A DNA stretch of 8,092 nt. Origin: Puniceicoccales bacterium. GTDB taxonomy: Bacteria > Verrucomicrobiota > Verrucomicrobiia > Opitutales > UBA953. Location of the stretch: positions 1-8,092 of the forward strand of contig JAITPT010000023.1 in assembly GCA_031289285.1 (NCBI GenBank), written 5' to 3'. Positions within the stretch are counted from its first letter, which is position 1; each line of letters starts with the position of its first letter. The notes under the pieces were generated by a model. That model searched no databases. It was not told the origin of the DNA and saw only the letters and a program-made list of their open reading frames with translations. The position numbers and the translations under genes were made by a program. Shown one piece after another: positions 1-6,521 of the stretch.

Positions 1-119
1 CTTATGGCGTGCGGTGAAAGAGCGAGGAACGAGCACCAACATCGTTTTCGTAGATGTGCTGAGCACTTCGGTTGCCATTGTCTTTCTGCCGCTTTGAAAG
101 CGGTGTCGGCGGGCGCTGA
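1..119. repeat. Truncated copy of a palindromic interspersed repeat (copy A1)
   Basis: It begins at the window edge with the same left end as the complete copy at 211-364 (cttatgg, then c for a, then gtgcggtgaaag). It shares the agcgaggaac/agcaccaaca block and the core tttgaaagcggtgtcggcgg. A perfect small palindrome, ccgctttgaaagcgg, lies at 89-103. Similarity to the complete copy stops near 113-119, so the last ~45 bp, including the right terminal inverted repeat, are missing. Unrelated sequence with a doubled 15-mer follows. The short ORFs crossing it look like by-products of the repeat, not genes. Confidence 0.75.
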
Positions 120-120
120 G

Positions 121-152
121 TCCAATAAAGTGCCATGTCCAATAAAGTGCCA
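121..152. repeat. Tandem duplication of a 15-mer (tccaataaagtgcca)
   Basis: The word tccaataaagtgcca occurs at 121-135 and again, identical, at 138-152, separated by tg. It sits exactly where the truncated repeat A1 loses similarity to the complete copy. The second unit runs on into gacgcttttt, giving an A/T-flanked motif that resembles the one upstream of the transposase near 7809-7830. No coding role is visible. Confidence 0.75.
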
Positions 153-161
153 GACGCTTTT
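143..161. repeat. A/T-flanked CCAGACG motif, related to the motif upstream of the RAYT gene
   Basis: The sequence reads taaagtgccagacgctttt. It is an imperfect palindrome: AAAGTG on the left pairs with CGCTTT on the right with one mismatch. It shares CAGACG and the A-run/T-run flanks with the motif at 7809-7830. Short A/T-bounded GTCAGAC or GCCAGAC palindromes near Y1-type transposases are something I recall from several phyla; I could not check this here. The relation to the RAYT is an inference. Confidence 0.45.
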
Positions 162-210
162 TCATTTGACTCCCAATTTTTGTGCGACACGGATTGTCAC
201 TGGAACCACC

Positions 211-364
211 CTTATGGAGTGCGGTGAAAGAGCGAGGAACTAGCACCAACACCGTTTTTGCGAATGCTGTAACCTCAGGATTACCAGTATGTTCCGACGC
301 TTTGAAAGCGGTGTCGGCGGACGCGGAGGAGCATTCCGCACCCTCTGCCGCCGCACTCCATAAG
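211..364. repeat. Complete 154 bp palindromic repeat with 14 bp terminal inverted repeats (copy A2)
   Basis: The element starts with cttatggagtgcgg at 211-224 and ends with its exact reverse complement ccgcactccataag at 351-364. Inside, aacaccgttt (248-257) can pair with aaagcggtgtc (305-315) with a one-base bulge and an end mismatch, and cgctttgaaagcg (298-310) is itself a palindrome, so a nested cruciform or hairpin is possible. Its left part matches copy A1. There is no room for a transposase, so it must be mobilised in trans if it moves at all; the RAYT at the right edge is a candidate partner, but that is inferred. Lying downstream of the minus-strand BatA-like gene, it could also act as a transcript-end hairpin. 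Confidence 0.8.
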
Positions 365-445
365 AGACGGCTGCGCGAACCTTGGGCTTTGCAAGGAAAT
401 TGACCTTCCCTTTCGCTCTGCTGGTTTGCGGGACGGGGGGGGGGG
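365..445. other. Intergenic spacer with an 11-G homopolymer beside the batA-like stop codon
   Basis: This is the rest of the gene-free left region. Positions 435-445 are eleven consecutive G, which abut the TAA stop (446-448 on the minus strand) of the BatA-like gene. A weak 5 bp stem, ccttg/caagg, surrounds ggctttg near 380-396, but no U-run follows on the minus strand, so it is not a convincing intrinsic terminator. No ORF here has support. Confidence 0.5.
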
Positions 446-2866
446 TTATCTTGGGCGGCTGGAGGCGTGGGCGAAGGCGGTTTCGGTAAGGGCAAGCAAA
501 AGAGCGGCGAGAACAAACCAAAACCATAATTCAGTGCCGGGGACAGAAGCCCGCGAAAGCGAAGAGACATCCGCACCATTTGCACCCGCATTGTTGGTGT
601 TCGCAACATTCGCGCCGTTGGCACCAGCGTCGGCACTGGCACTGGCGGTGCGGGTGTCAGGGGAGAGGGAGGTGTCGGCGGCTTTTAGGATGAGGTCGGT
701 TTCGGAAGGGGGAGACATTTTTAAGTCCGACTCGGCGGGGTCACTTTGCACGGCAAAGCGCGTCCACGGCGTTTTGGCGTTGCCGAGCCAAACAGCGTAA
801 GCACCCGCGAGAGCGGTGTCTTTCACGCGGAGACGGTAGAGGCCGTCGAGGTCGCGTTCGACTCGGCCTGCGGTTTTTGGGGCGTCGCCCGCCACGCCGC
901 TAAGACGCAAGACGGAGATGTCGCGTCCGGCGTATTCGGCAGGGACTTCGGCGGCGAAGGTTTGCCCAGCGGCGAGGTTGAAGCGGCGCGGGTCATCGGT
1001 GTCGCAGGCGTATGCGAGCGAGCGGGCGACGAGCGGGACAAAGGCAGTGGTGACAGGGAGGTTGCCCCATGCAGTTGTCGCCGGTGCGCCAAAGAGGAGC
1101 ACTCTGCCGCGCCGGACAGCAGCGGCGGTGCCAGCGGCTTCGGCACCAGCAGCCTCGCCAGCGTCCTTGGCATTAGCGGCGCCGGTAGCAGCGGTTACTG
1201 CGGCAGCGGTTTTGCCACTGGCAGCACTGGCACTCGCGGCAGCTTCGGTGGCGGCAGCGGCAATCTCGTTGTTGGCGTAGGTGAGCACGGCGGCGTGGCG
1301 GACGGCTGCGGTTGTTGTCGCGGCGGCAACGGTTGTCGTCCCCGTTGTCCCCGCCGTCTTTAGCGTGAGCGGGTAATACCGCGAGAAACGCACGGTGCCG
1401 AGGTTGCCTGCGCCGGGTTCGTTCCAGAGTTCGGTGACGGGGTGGGCGTAGTTGCGGGTTTGGAGGGTGAGAAACTTTTGCGGCTCTGGCGCGTCGCGGG
1501 CGGGGGCGAGTGTGGCGGGCAGGAGCGGGGCGAAGTCGGGGTCGGTGTTGTAGAAGGCGAGGTTGGCGGTGGGGCCGGGGAAAACGAGCAACGCACCGCC
1601 AGCCGCGACGTAGGCGGCGAGGTTTTGCGCGGCGGCGCGGCTGAGCGCGGGGACGTCGCAGAGGAAGACGGCGTGGTAGCGGCGTAGCGCGGCGGGGTCT
1701 TCGAGCGCGGCGACACCGGCGGCGGTGGTTTGCAAAAAATAGTTTTTTGCGGCACCCGGGGCGACGGGCAGCAGGGCGTTGCGCAGGAAAAAGCCGTCGC
1801 GCTCGGCGGTGTTGGCGGCGTTGGCAGTCGCACCGTCAACGACGAGCGTCGTGAGCTTGGAGGCGACGCGGATTGCGGCGGCGCGGCTGTTGTCGGCGGG
1901 GAGGCGGTCGGGCGGGATTTCGGCGCGGAGTGTGTGGCGGCCAGCGGCGCGAATGGAGGCGAAGAGCACGACGGCTTTTGTCTCGCCCGGTGCGACGTTC
2001 TCGCAAACGGCCTCGTCTTGCGCCGGCTCGCCGTCAACGAAGAGCTTGACGGGGATTTTTGTGGCGGCGGTTTTTCCGTGGTTGGTAATTTCGGCGGTGA
2101 CACGGATTTTTTGCCCGGGGGCGGCGAGCGAGCCGGATGTTTTGAGGCCGGTGACAGCGAGGTTGTCTGCGCCCTCTTTGCCGATAGTGCGAAAATGAAA
2201 ACGGATTTTGCCCCGATGTTTTTCCACCAATTTGCGGATGTCGCCAGATTGTCGCCAAGCGGCGGACTGGCCGTCGGTGAAGACGAAAACCTCTTTGTTC
2301 GCCGTCGCGGTGGCGAGCGAGTCGGCGGCGGCTTCGAGGGCGGGGCGCAGGTCGCTTGCGAAGTCGCCCGGCGCGGCGTTGTCGAGGAGTCGGCGCAGGA
2401 GGGCGAAGTCTTGCGAGGGTTTTGCGGCGAGGGGCGTGGGGCGAGGGGCGGCGGCGAGCCAGAGCGAGCAGGAGGAGCTGCGCGAGAGTTGGCCGATGAT
2501 GGTGCGGGCGGCGGCGCGGGCTTCGGCGAAGCGGGTCTCGCCGCCGTCGCTCTGGCCCATGCTGGCGGAGTTGTCTATGACGATGGCGGCGGCGGTCTCG
2601 CCGCTGCTGAGGGCGGCGTCGCCGGTGGTGAGCAAGGCGGGGCGAGCGAAAATGAGGACGAGGAGGACGACGAGTGCGGCGCGCATGAAGAGCAGTAGGA
2701 GGTCTTCGACGCGGAGACGGCGGCGGTTTTTCTCGAGGCTGGCGGCGAGGAAGCGCGTGGCGGCCCAACGGATGCGCCGCAGCTGCGGTTTGCTAAATAG
2801 GTGAATGAGCACCGGCGCGGCGACGGTCGCGAGCAGGGCGAGGATGTATGGATTGAGGAAGGTCAT
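446..2866 (-). CDS. BatA-like membrane protein with VWA domain
   Basis: An 806-residue membrane protein of the BatA (aerotolerance regulator N-terminal) type. Residues 1-40 form the family N-terminus: a membrane segment (about 4-22) followed by IHLF and a basic stretch ending in TRFL. A second membrane segment spans about 57-77. A VWA domain follows, with MIDAS residues D98, S100 and S102 (IDNSASM) and TDG at 197-199. Residues about 235-330 look like a CARDB-type beta domain, and 390-450 with 585-620 (GRVLLF, WGNLP) form the GATase-like region common in these proteins. The last membrane segment is at about 779-798. Two low-complexity stretches are unusual: Ala-rich 535-584 and Ala/Asn/Gly-rich 740-775. 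The gene follows the DUF58 gene by 59 bp on the same strand, probably as one operon. No Shine-Dalgarno site is visible; the start fits the family N-terminus. Family-level role: works with DUF58 and MoxR proteins in assembly or stress functions; the exact target is unknown. Confidence 0.9.
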   Translation of the reverse strand: MTFLNPYILALLATVAAPVLIHLFSKPQLRRIRWAATRFLAASLEKNRRRLRVEDLLLLFMRAALVVLLVLIFARPALLTTGDAALSSGETAAAIVIDNSASMGQSDGGETRFAEARAAARTIIGQLSRSSSCSLWLAAAPRPTPLAAKPSQDFALLRRLLDNAAPGDFASDLRPALEAAADSLATATANKEVFVFTDGQSAAWRQSGDIRKLVEKHRGKIRFHFRTIGKEGADNLAVTGLKTSGSLAAPGQKIRVTAEITNHGKTAATKIPVKLFVDGEPAQDEAVCENVAPGETKAVVLFASIRAAGRHTLRAEIPPDRLPADNSRAAAIRVASKLTTLVVDGATANAANTAERDGFFLRNALLPVAPGAAKNYFLQTTAAGVAALEDPAALRRYHAVFLCDVPALSRAAAQNLAAYVAAGGALLVFPGPTANLAFYNTDPDFAPLLPATLAPARDAPEPQKFLTLQTRNYAHPVTELWNEPGAGNLGTVRFSRYYPLTLKTAGTTGTTTVAAATTTAAVRHAAVLTYANNEIAAAATEAAASASAASGKTAAAVTAATGAANAKDAGEAAGAEAAGTAAAVRRGRVLLFGAPATTAWGNLPVTTAFVPLVARSLAYACDTDDPRRFNLAAGQTFAAEVPAEYAGRDISVLRLSGVAGDAPKTAGRVERDLDGLYRLRVKDTALAGAYAVWLGNAKTPWTRFAVQSDPAESDLKMSPPSETDLILKAADTSLSPDTRTASASADAGANGANVANTNNAGANGADVSSLSRASVPGTELWFWFVLAALLLALTETAFAHASSRPR
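1115..1264 (-). other. Alanine-rich insertion inside the BatA-like protein
   Basis: These bases encode residues 535-584, made of Ala with Thr, Ser, Gly and a few Glu/Lys/Asp. They separate LTYANNEIAAAA from RRGRVLLFGAP, which in related proteins I know normally lie close together. The DNA is rich in GCN-type triplets on the coding strand and keeps the reading frame. It looks like triplet expansion or a lineage-specific linker and not a folded domain. Boundaries are approximate. Confidence 0.6.
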
Positions 2867-2867
2867 C

Positions 2868-2931
2868 GGCGGTTTATTTCTGAGCTGGGCGTTGGCGTGG
2901 GCGTGGGCGGTGGTGAGTGGGCGGTTTATTT
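2868..2931. repeat. 12 bp direct repeat bracketing the DUF58-batA intergenic spacer
   Basis: The word ggcggtttattt occurs at 2868-2879 and 2920-2931, 52 bp apart. On the minus (coding) strand one copy contains the DUF58 TAA stop and the other ends one base before the BatA-like ATG. Between them is a G-rich low-complexity stretch built on ggcgtgggcg words. A local duplication is the simplest explanation. No ribosome-binding site is evident in the spacer. Confidence 0.6.
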
Positions 2932-3837
2932 GCCGCGTTGTTTGCGGGCGACGAGGTAGGCGCCGAGTGTTTCTGCGAGGGGGACTGCGGTGTCGGCGAG
3001 GATGTAGTGAAACTTCGCTTGGTCGCAGGCGAGTTTGACGCGCGAGCGCAGGGCTTGCATCTCGGCGAGGTAGGCTTTGCGGATGGCGGCGGGGTTGAGC
3101 GTGAGCGTCGGGTTGCCCTCCATGCCGATAAACTCGACGCGCCCCGTGAGCGGAAACTCGATTTCGTCGCGGTCGAGGATGTGGAAGACGACGACCTCGT
3201 GGCCTTGGAAACGCAGCTGGCGCAGCCCTTGGTGGAAGCCCTCCTCGTCGTCAAAGATGTCGCTAAACAGCATGACAATTCCCTTGGCGGTGGCGGTCTT
3301 GGCGAGGTCGGCCATCGCGCTGCCGATTTGTGTGCGGCGGTTCGCGTCGGCGGCGGCGAGGCGGCTCATTATGTGGTGGATTTTGCCGAGGTTGTCGGTG
3401 CGCGGGATGTGCTCGCGTGTGTCGGTGTCGAATATGTTGACGGCGGTAGCGTCGCGCTGGAGCAAGACGAGGTAGGCGAGGCAGGCGGCGAGGGCTTTTG
3501 CGTAGTGGAACTTGGTGTGAGTGGTGGCGGTGCCTCGGTAGCTCATGGACTCGGAGCTATCGAGGAGCAGGTGGACGACGAGGTTCGTGTCCTGCTCGTA
3601 TTGCTTGATGTAGTAGTGGTCGGTGCGTGCGAGCACCTTCCAGTCGAGGTGGCGCGGGTCGTCGCCGGGCGTATATTCGCGGTGCTGGGCAAACTCGATT
3701 GCGAAGCCGCGAAAAGGCGAGCGGTGGTTGCCGACGCGGTAACCCTCGACGACGGTGCGGGCGAGGATGCCGAGGTGTTCGGCGCGCGAGAGCGCGTCTG
3801 GGTCGAGCAGGTTATCGGTTTGGCGGGCTTCGGACAT
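2926..3837 (-). CDS. DUF58 domain-containing protein (VWA-like, MoxR-associated)
   Basis: A soluble 303-residue protein with the full-length DUF58 layout and no signal peptide or membrane segment. The family signature lies at about residues 48-71 (EFAQHREYTPGDDPRHLDW, then KVLAR), followed by a VWA-like fold with an intact MIDAS triad D93, S95, S97 (LDSSESM) and a second acidic site at FSDIFDD (191-197). The ATG gives the usual N-terminus (LLDPDALSRAEHLG, about 10-23). Such proteins are typically encoded with a MoxR AAA+ ATPase and BatA/BatB-type VWA membrane proteins. Here the BatA-like gene follows directly, but no moxR is upstream: the next gene is divergent. The metal-binding residues suggest a functional adaptor. 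The biochemical substrate is not known for the family in general. Confidence 0.94.
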   Translation of the reverse strand: MSEARQTDNLLDPDALSRAEHLGILARTVVEGYRVGNHRSPFRGFAIEFAQHREYTPGDDPRHLDWKVLARTDHYYIKQYEQDTNLVVHLLLDSSESMSYRGTATTHTKFHYAKALAACLAYLVLLQRDATAVNIFDTDTREHIPRTDNLGKIHHIMSRLAAADANRRTQIGSAMADLAKTATAKGIVMLFSDIFDDEEGFHQGLRQLRFQGHEVVVFHILDRDEIEFPLTGRVEFIGMEGNPTLTLNPAAIRKAYLAEMQALRSRVKLACDQAKFHYILADTAVPLAETLGAYLVARKQRGK

Positions 3838-4041
3838 TGGCGTCGGGAGACACGCAGACGGGCGTGTTGTTGCGCGGCAAGGTGCGACGGCGCAATGGCA
3901 GCGGGCGGCGCGGCAGCGGTTCGCGCTGTGTCGGCAAACATACGACGGCTATGCGCAAAAAAAACAAAATTGCCACTTCGCGACGCGCTCTGTGTCTTTG
4001 CTGCTTTCAACGCGCTCTGCTTCCTTTCTCTTAATTCTTTT
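3838..4041. promoter_or_regulatory. Divergent intergenic region between the DUF58 operon and the FG-GAP gene
   Basis: This 204 bp gap separates the start codons of two divergent genes, so promoters for both should lie here. An A-rich patch at 3957-3971 (eight A, then caaaatt) stands out against GC-rich surroundings. On the minus strand it offers ttgttt and, 16-17 bp on, a poor -10 (tcgtat/cgtatg). The plus side ends in a pyrimidine-rich stretch with ttaattctttt just before the ATG. The word acgcgctctg appears at 3983-3992 and 4010-4019, 27 bp apart. No strong sigma-70 promoter or Shine-Dalgarno site can be named with confidence. Confidence 0.4.
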
Positions 4042-6384
4042 ATGAAACGCATCCTCCTCCTCTCTGCCGCGCTTCTCGCGCCCGCCGGTCTCGCGCACTC
4101 TGCGCCCGCCGCGCCAACTGCGCCAACCGCGCCCAAACTCGGCGCACCGCTCATCACGAAGCTCGACTGGGAAACTCGTGCGCTCACCGTCGCCGATATT
4201 GACGGTGACGGGCGTCGCGACCTCGCCCTCCTCAACAACGACACGGGGTGCGTCGAGCTGCTCTACCAGCGCAAACCCGGCGACCCCGCCGCCAAAGGCC
4301 GCGCCACCCGCACCGACCGCTGGACGCCCACCCTCGACACCGCGCTCTTCCGCCGCGAATCCGTAGCGGGCGACTCAGGGATGCTCGCCCTCGCCGTCGG
4401 CGACCTCAACGGCGACGGCCTCGCCGACATCGCGTTCACCAACACTCGCGGCGGCCTGACCATCATTTTCCAAGGCCCGAAGACGGGCGAGTGGCGCGAG
4501 CCAATCCGCAACTCCGCCCACGCCGCCGTCAACGGTGTCAACACGCTGCGCGTCATCGCCGACACACGCGGCACCTCCGTGCTCGCCCAGCGCACACGCG
4601 ACGGCATCGCCCTCTGGCAGTTTGAGAAGACCGCCAAAAACGCGCCGCCTCCGCAGACCTTCCCCGAGCCGCGCCTGCTGCGCTCCGTTTCCGCCAGCCA
4701 GTCAGACAACCTCTTCGCGCAGACACTCGGCGCGGGCAAAGACGCCCGTTTCGCGCTCGGAGTGCAGAGCGGGCAAAAACTGCGTTTCCGCGAACGCGGC
4801 AAAGACGGCGCATTTGGCCCGGAAATCTCTCTCGATGTCGAAGCCGGTGCGCCCGACCTCGACCGCCCGCTCGCACCGGGCGTCTTCGCCGCGCTCGACA
4901 CGCCTCGGCGCGCGCTGAGTGCCGTGCGTTTCACCGACGACCCCCGTCCGCTCGAAGGTGCCGAGACCGCCGCCCTGCGCGCCTACGCCTTCACCACCCC
5001 GCTCGCCAACTCCGCCCAAGCCGCCCTCATAGACACCGACGGCGACGGCATCAACGACCTCGTCATCGCCAACCCCAAGGCGGCGGTGTTGCTCGTGCGG
5101 CGCGGCAACGCAGCCGGCGACTTTGAGGAACCACGCGAATTCCCCTCGCTCGCCGACGTCTCCGCACTCGCCGCCGTTTCCGAGAAACCCACGACCGCGC
5201 CGCAAAAAGGCACCCCGCCCGCACCCCGCAAAACGCTTTTCGTGCTCAGCGAAAAAGAAGGCATTTTGGGCGCGATAACTTTCGACGCGCAGGGCAAACC
5301 CTCGTTCCCCGCGCCCGTCACAGTGCGCGGCAAAACGCTGCACGTCGCCGCCTCCGACTCCGGTGAGTTTCCCGTCGCTCTCGTAAAAGATGACAACGGC
5401 AAGACGGCGTTTCAGCGGCTCGTCCGCGACCCCAAGAGCGGTTGGAAGACGGAGCTTCTGGCAGAGGTCGAGCTTGCACGGCGCGACATCACGGCACTGA
5501 AAATCGCCGACCTCGATGGCGACGGGCAACCCGACGTGCTCGCCTTCGTCGAGCGCGACCCCGCCCGCATCTGGACACGCGGCAAAGACGGCAAACTCGC
5601 CGAGACCGCCAAAGACTCGCCCTTCCGCAAGAGCATCCTCGAAAACGCCACCCCCGCCACCGTCGGCATCGGCGTGGACGACGCCGGCAAACCGCTCCTG
5701 CTCGCCGCCTCACAGGGCTTCGCACGCGGGCTGCGCCTCGGCACCGACGGCTCGCTCACCGTAGCGTTTCAAGCCAACACGCGCCGTCCCGAAAGCCAAC
5801 TCACCGCGCCGCTGCTCCTCGGCAAAAACTTGCTCGCGCTCGACAACTCCGGCGCACTCCTGTGGTTCGTGCGCGACTCCTCCGGCGTCTTCCGCGAGAA
5901 ACACCGCACCCGCCTCGGCGCACTCACGCCGCTCACCGCCCGCCTCCAATACGTCGCTGGCGAAAAAACGCCGCGCCTGCTCTACCTGACCGCCGCCTCA
6001 CTCGCCCAGTTACCCACAGCGCGACGCGGGCTACGCGCCACGCCAGAACGCATCTTCATCAGCGAAATCGCCGACTTCCGCCCATCGGAATTTTTGCCCG
6101 CCCGTTTCGACGGACGCCCGAACGCAAAGGACGCCGCGCCAGATTCCGTCGTCCTGCTCGACATCAACAAACACGTTTTGGAAATTGCGCGGCGCGGAAG
6201 CAGCGGCACATGGGCGGGCGTCATGCACTTCCCGCTCTTCGACTCGAACCCGCACTACCGCGGACGTCGCGGCGCTGAGACTCAGCCCCGCGAGTCGTTA
6301 GTCGCCGACCTGACAGGCGACGGCTTGGAAGACTTGGTGCTCCTCATGCACGACCGCGTGTTGGTTTATCCGCAACACCGCTAA
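4042..6384 (+). CDS. Secreted FG-GAP/VCBS-repeat protein
   Basis: A 780-residue predicted exported protein. It starts with a typical signal peptide: MKR, a hydrophobic core LLLSAALLAPAGLA, and a probable cleavage site near residue 20, followed by a Pro/Ala/Thr-rich linker to about 35. Five calcium-loop motifs of the D-x-(D/N/T)-G-D-G-x-x-D type are visible: DIDGDGRRD (52-60), DLNGDGLAD (121-129), DTDGDGIND (331-339), DLDGDGQPD (490-498) and DLTGDGLED (756-764). These mark FG-GAP/VCBS blades of an integrin-like beta-propeller. The uneven spacing implies further degenerate blades between them. There is no enzyme motif, no C-terminal sorting signal and no membrane anchor. The frame is open far upstream, antisense to the DUF58 gene, but the ATG at 4042 is chosen because the signal peptide begins there. 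It is divergent from the DUF58 operon. Function unknown; a periplasmic or surface binding role is an inference. Confidence 0.9.
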   Translation: MKRILLLSAALLAPAGLAHSAPAAPTAPTAPKLGAPLITKLDWETRALTVADIDGDGRRDLALLNNDTGCVELLYQRKPGDPAAKGRATRTDRWTPTLDTALFRRESVAGDSGMLALAVGDLNGDGLADIAFTNTRGGLTIIFQGPKTGEWREPIRNSAHAAVNGVNTLRVIADTRGTSVLAQRTRDGIALWQFEKTAKNAPPPQTFPEPRLLRSVSASQSDNLFAQTLGAGKDARFALGVQSGQKLRFRERGKDGAFGPEISLDVEAGAPDLDRPLAPGVFAALDTPRRALSAVRFTDDPRPLEGAETAALRAYAFTTPLANSAQAALIDTDGDGINDLVIANPKAAVLLVRRGNAAGDFEEPREFPSLADVSALAAVSEKPTTAPQKGTPPAPRKTLFVLSEKEGILGAITFDAQGKPSFPAPVTVRGKTLHVAASDSGEFPVALVKDDNGKTAFQRLVRDPKSGWKTELLAEVELARRDITALKIADLDGDGQPDVLAFVERDPARIWTRGKDGKLAETAKDSPFRKSILENATPATVGIGVDDAGKPLLLAASQGFARGLRLGTDGSLTVAFQANTRRPESQLTAPLLLGKNLLALDNSGALLWFVRDSSGVFREKHRTRLGALTPLTARLQYVAGEKTPRLLYLTAASLAQLPTARRGLRATPERIFISEIADFRPSEFLPARFDGRPNAKDAAPDSVVLLDINKHVLEIARRGSSGTWAGVMHFPLFDSNPHYRGRRGAETQPRESLVADLTGDGLEDLVLLMHDRVLVYPQHR

Positions 6385-6463
6385 CAGGGAGCGCGGGCGT
6401 CTCGCCGGCCTGAAACGTCGCCGTGGGCGACAGCAGCAGCCGACGAGACGCCAGTGCTCCCTG
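6385..6463. repeat. Nested palindromic (REP-like) element immediately after the FG-GAP gene stop
   Basis: The arms at 6385-6409 and 6439-6463 are reverse complements at 22 of 25 positions, both built on cagggagc and ggcgtctcg. Inside the loop is a second perfect 6 bp hairpin, gtcgcc-gtg-ggcgac (6417-6431). The element begins one base after the TAA stop. This long GC-rich hairpin with a nested stem looks like a repetitive extragenic palindrome; words such as gggagcgcgggcgtctcg are ones I recall as common between verrucomicrobial genes (not checked). It may double as a transcription stop or RNA-stabilising hairpin for the upstream gene. No U-run follows, so it is not a classical intrinsic terminator. 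Confidence 0.75.
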
Positions 6464-6521
6464 TGCGGATGCCGTAAATTACCGTTGAGAAATCAAGCAC
6501 TGCCGCCATTTTCCCCGCTTC

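Noticed and set aside
1..364. CRISPR array
   Set aside because: Only two copies of a long palindromic element of unequal length; no regular short repeats and spacers, and no cas genes.
4..403. Short ORFs over the left repeats (73-79 codons)
   Set aside because: They start and repeat with the palindromic element itself (both read MECGERARN-like peptides), so they are repeat-derived and not genes.
1730..2698. Plus-strand 322-codon ORF opposite the BatA-like gene
   Set aside because: Gly/Ala/Glu-rich low-complexity translation with no domain; it mirrors the codon pattern of the opposite strand.
2917..4041. In-frame upstream extension (375 codons) of the FG-GAP gene
   Set aside because: It is antisense to the well-supported DUF58 gene, and a clean signal peptide begins at the ATG at 4042. 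The open frame is a GC-rich shadow.
4702..5529. Minus-strand 275-codon ORF inside the FG-GAP gene
   Set aside because: The translation shows no family features, and the plus-strand frame has five clear FG-GAP motifs here.
6485..6513. Sigma-70 promoter for plsY (ttgaga, 17 bp, attttc)
   Set aside because: The -10 match is poor and lies only 8 bp before the start codon, so it is not a credible call.
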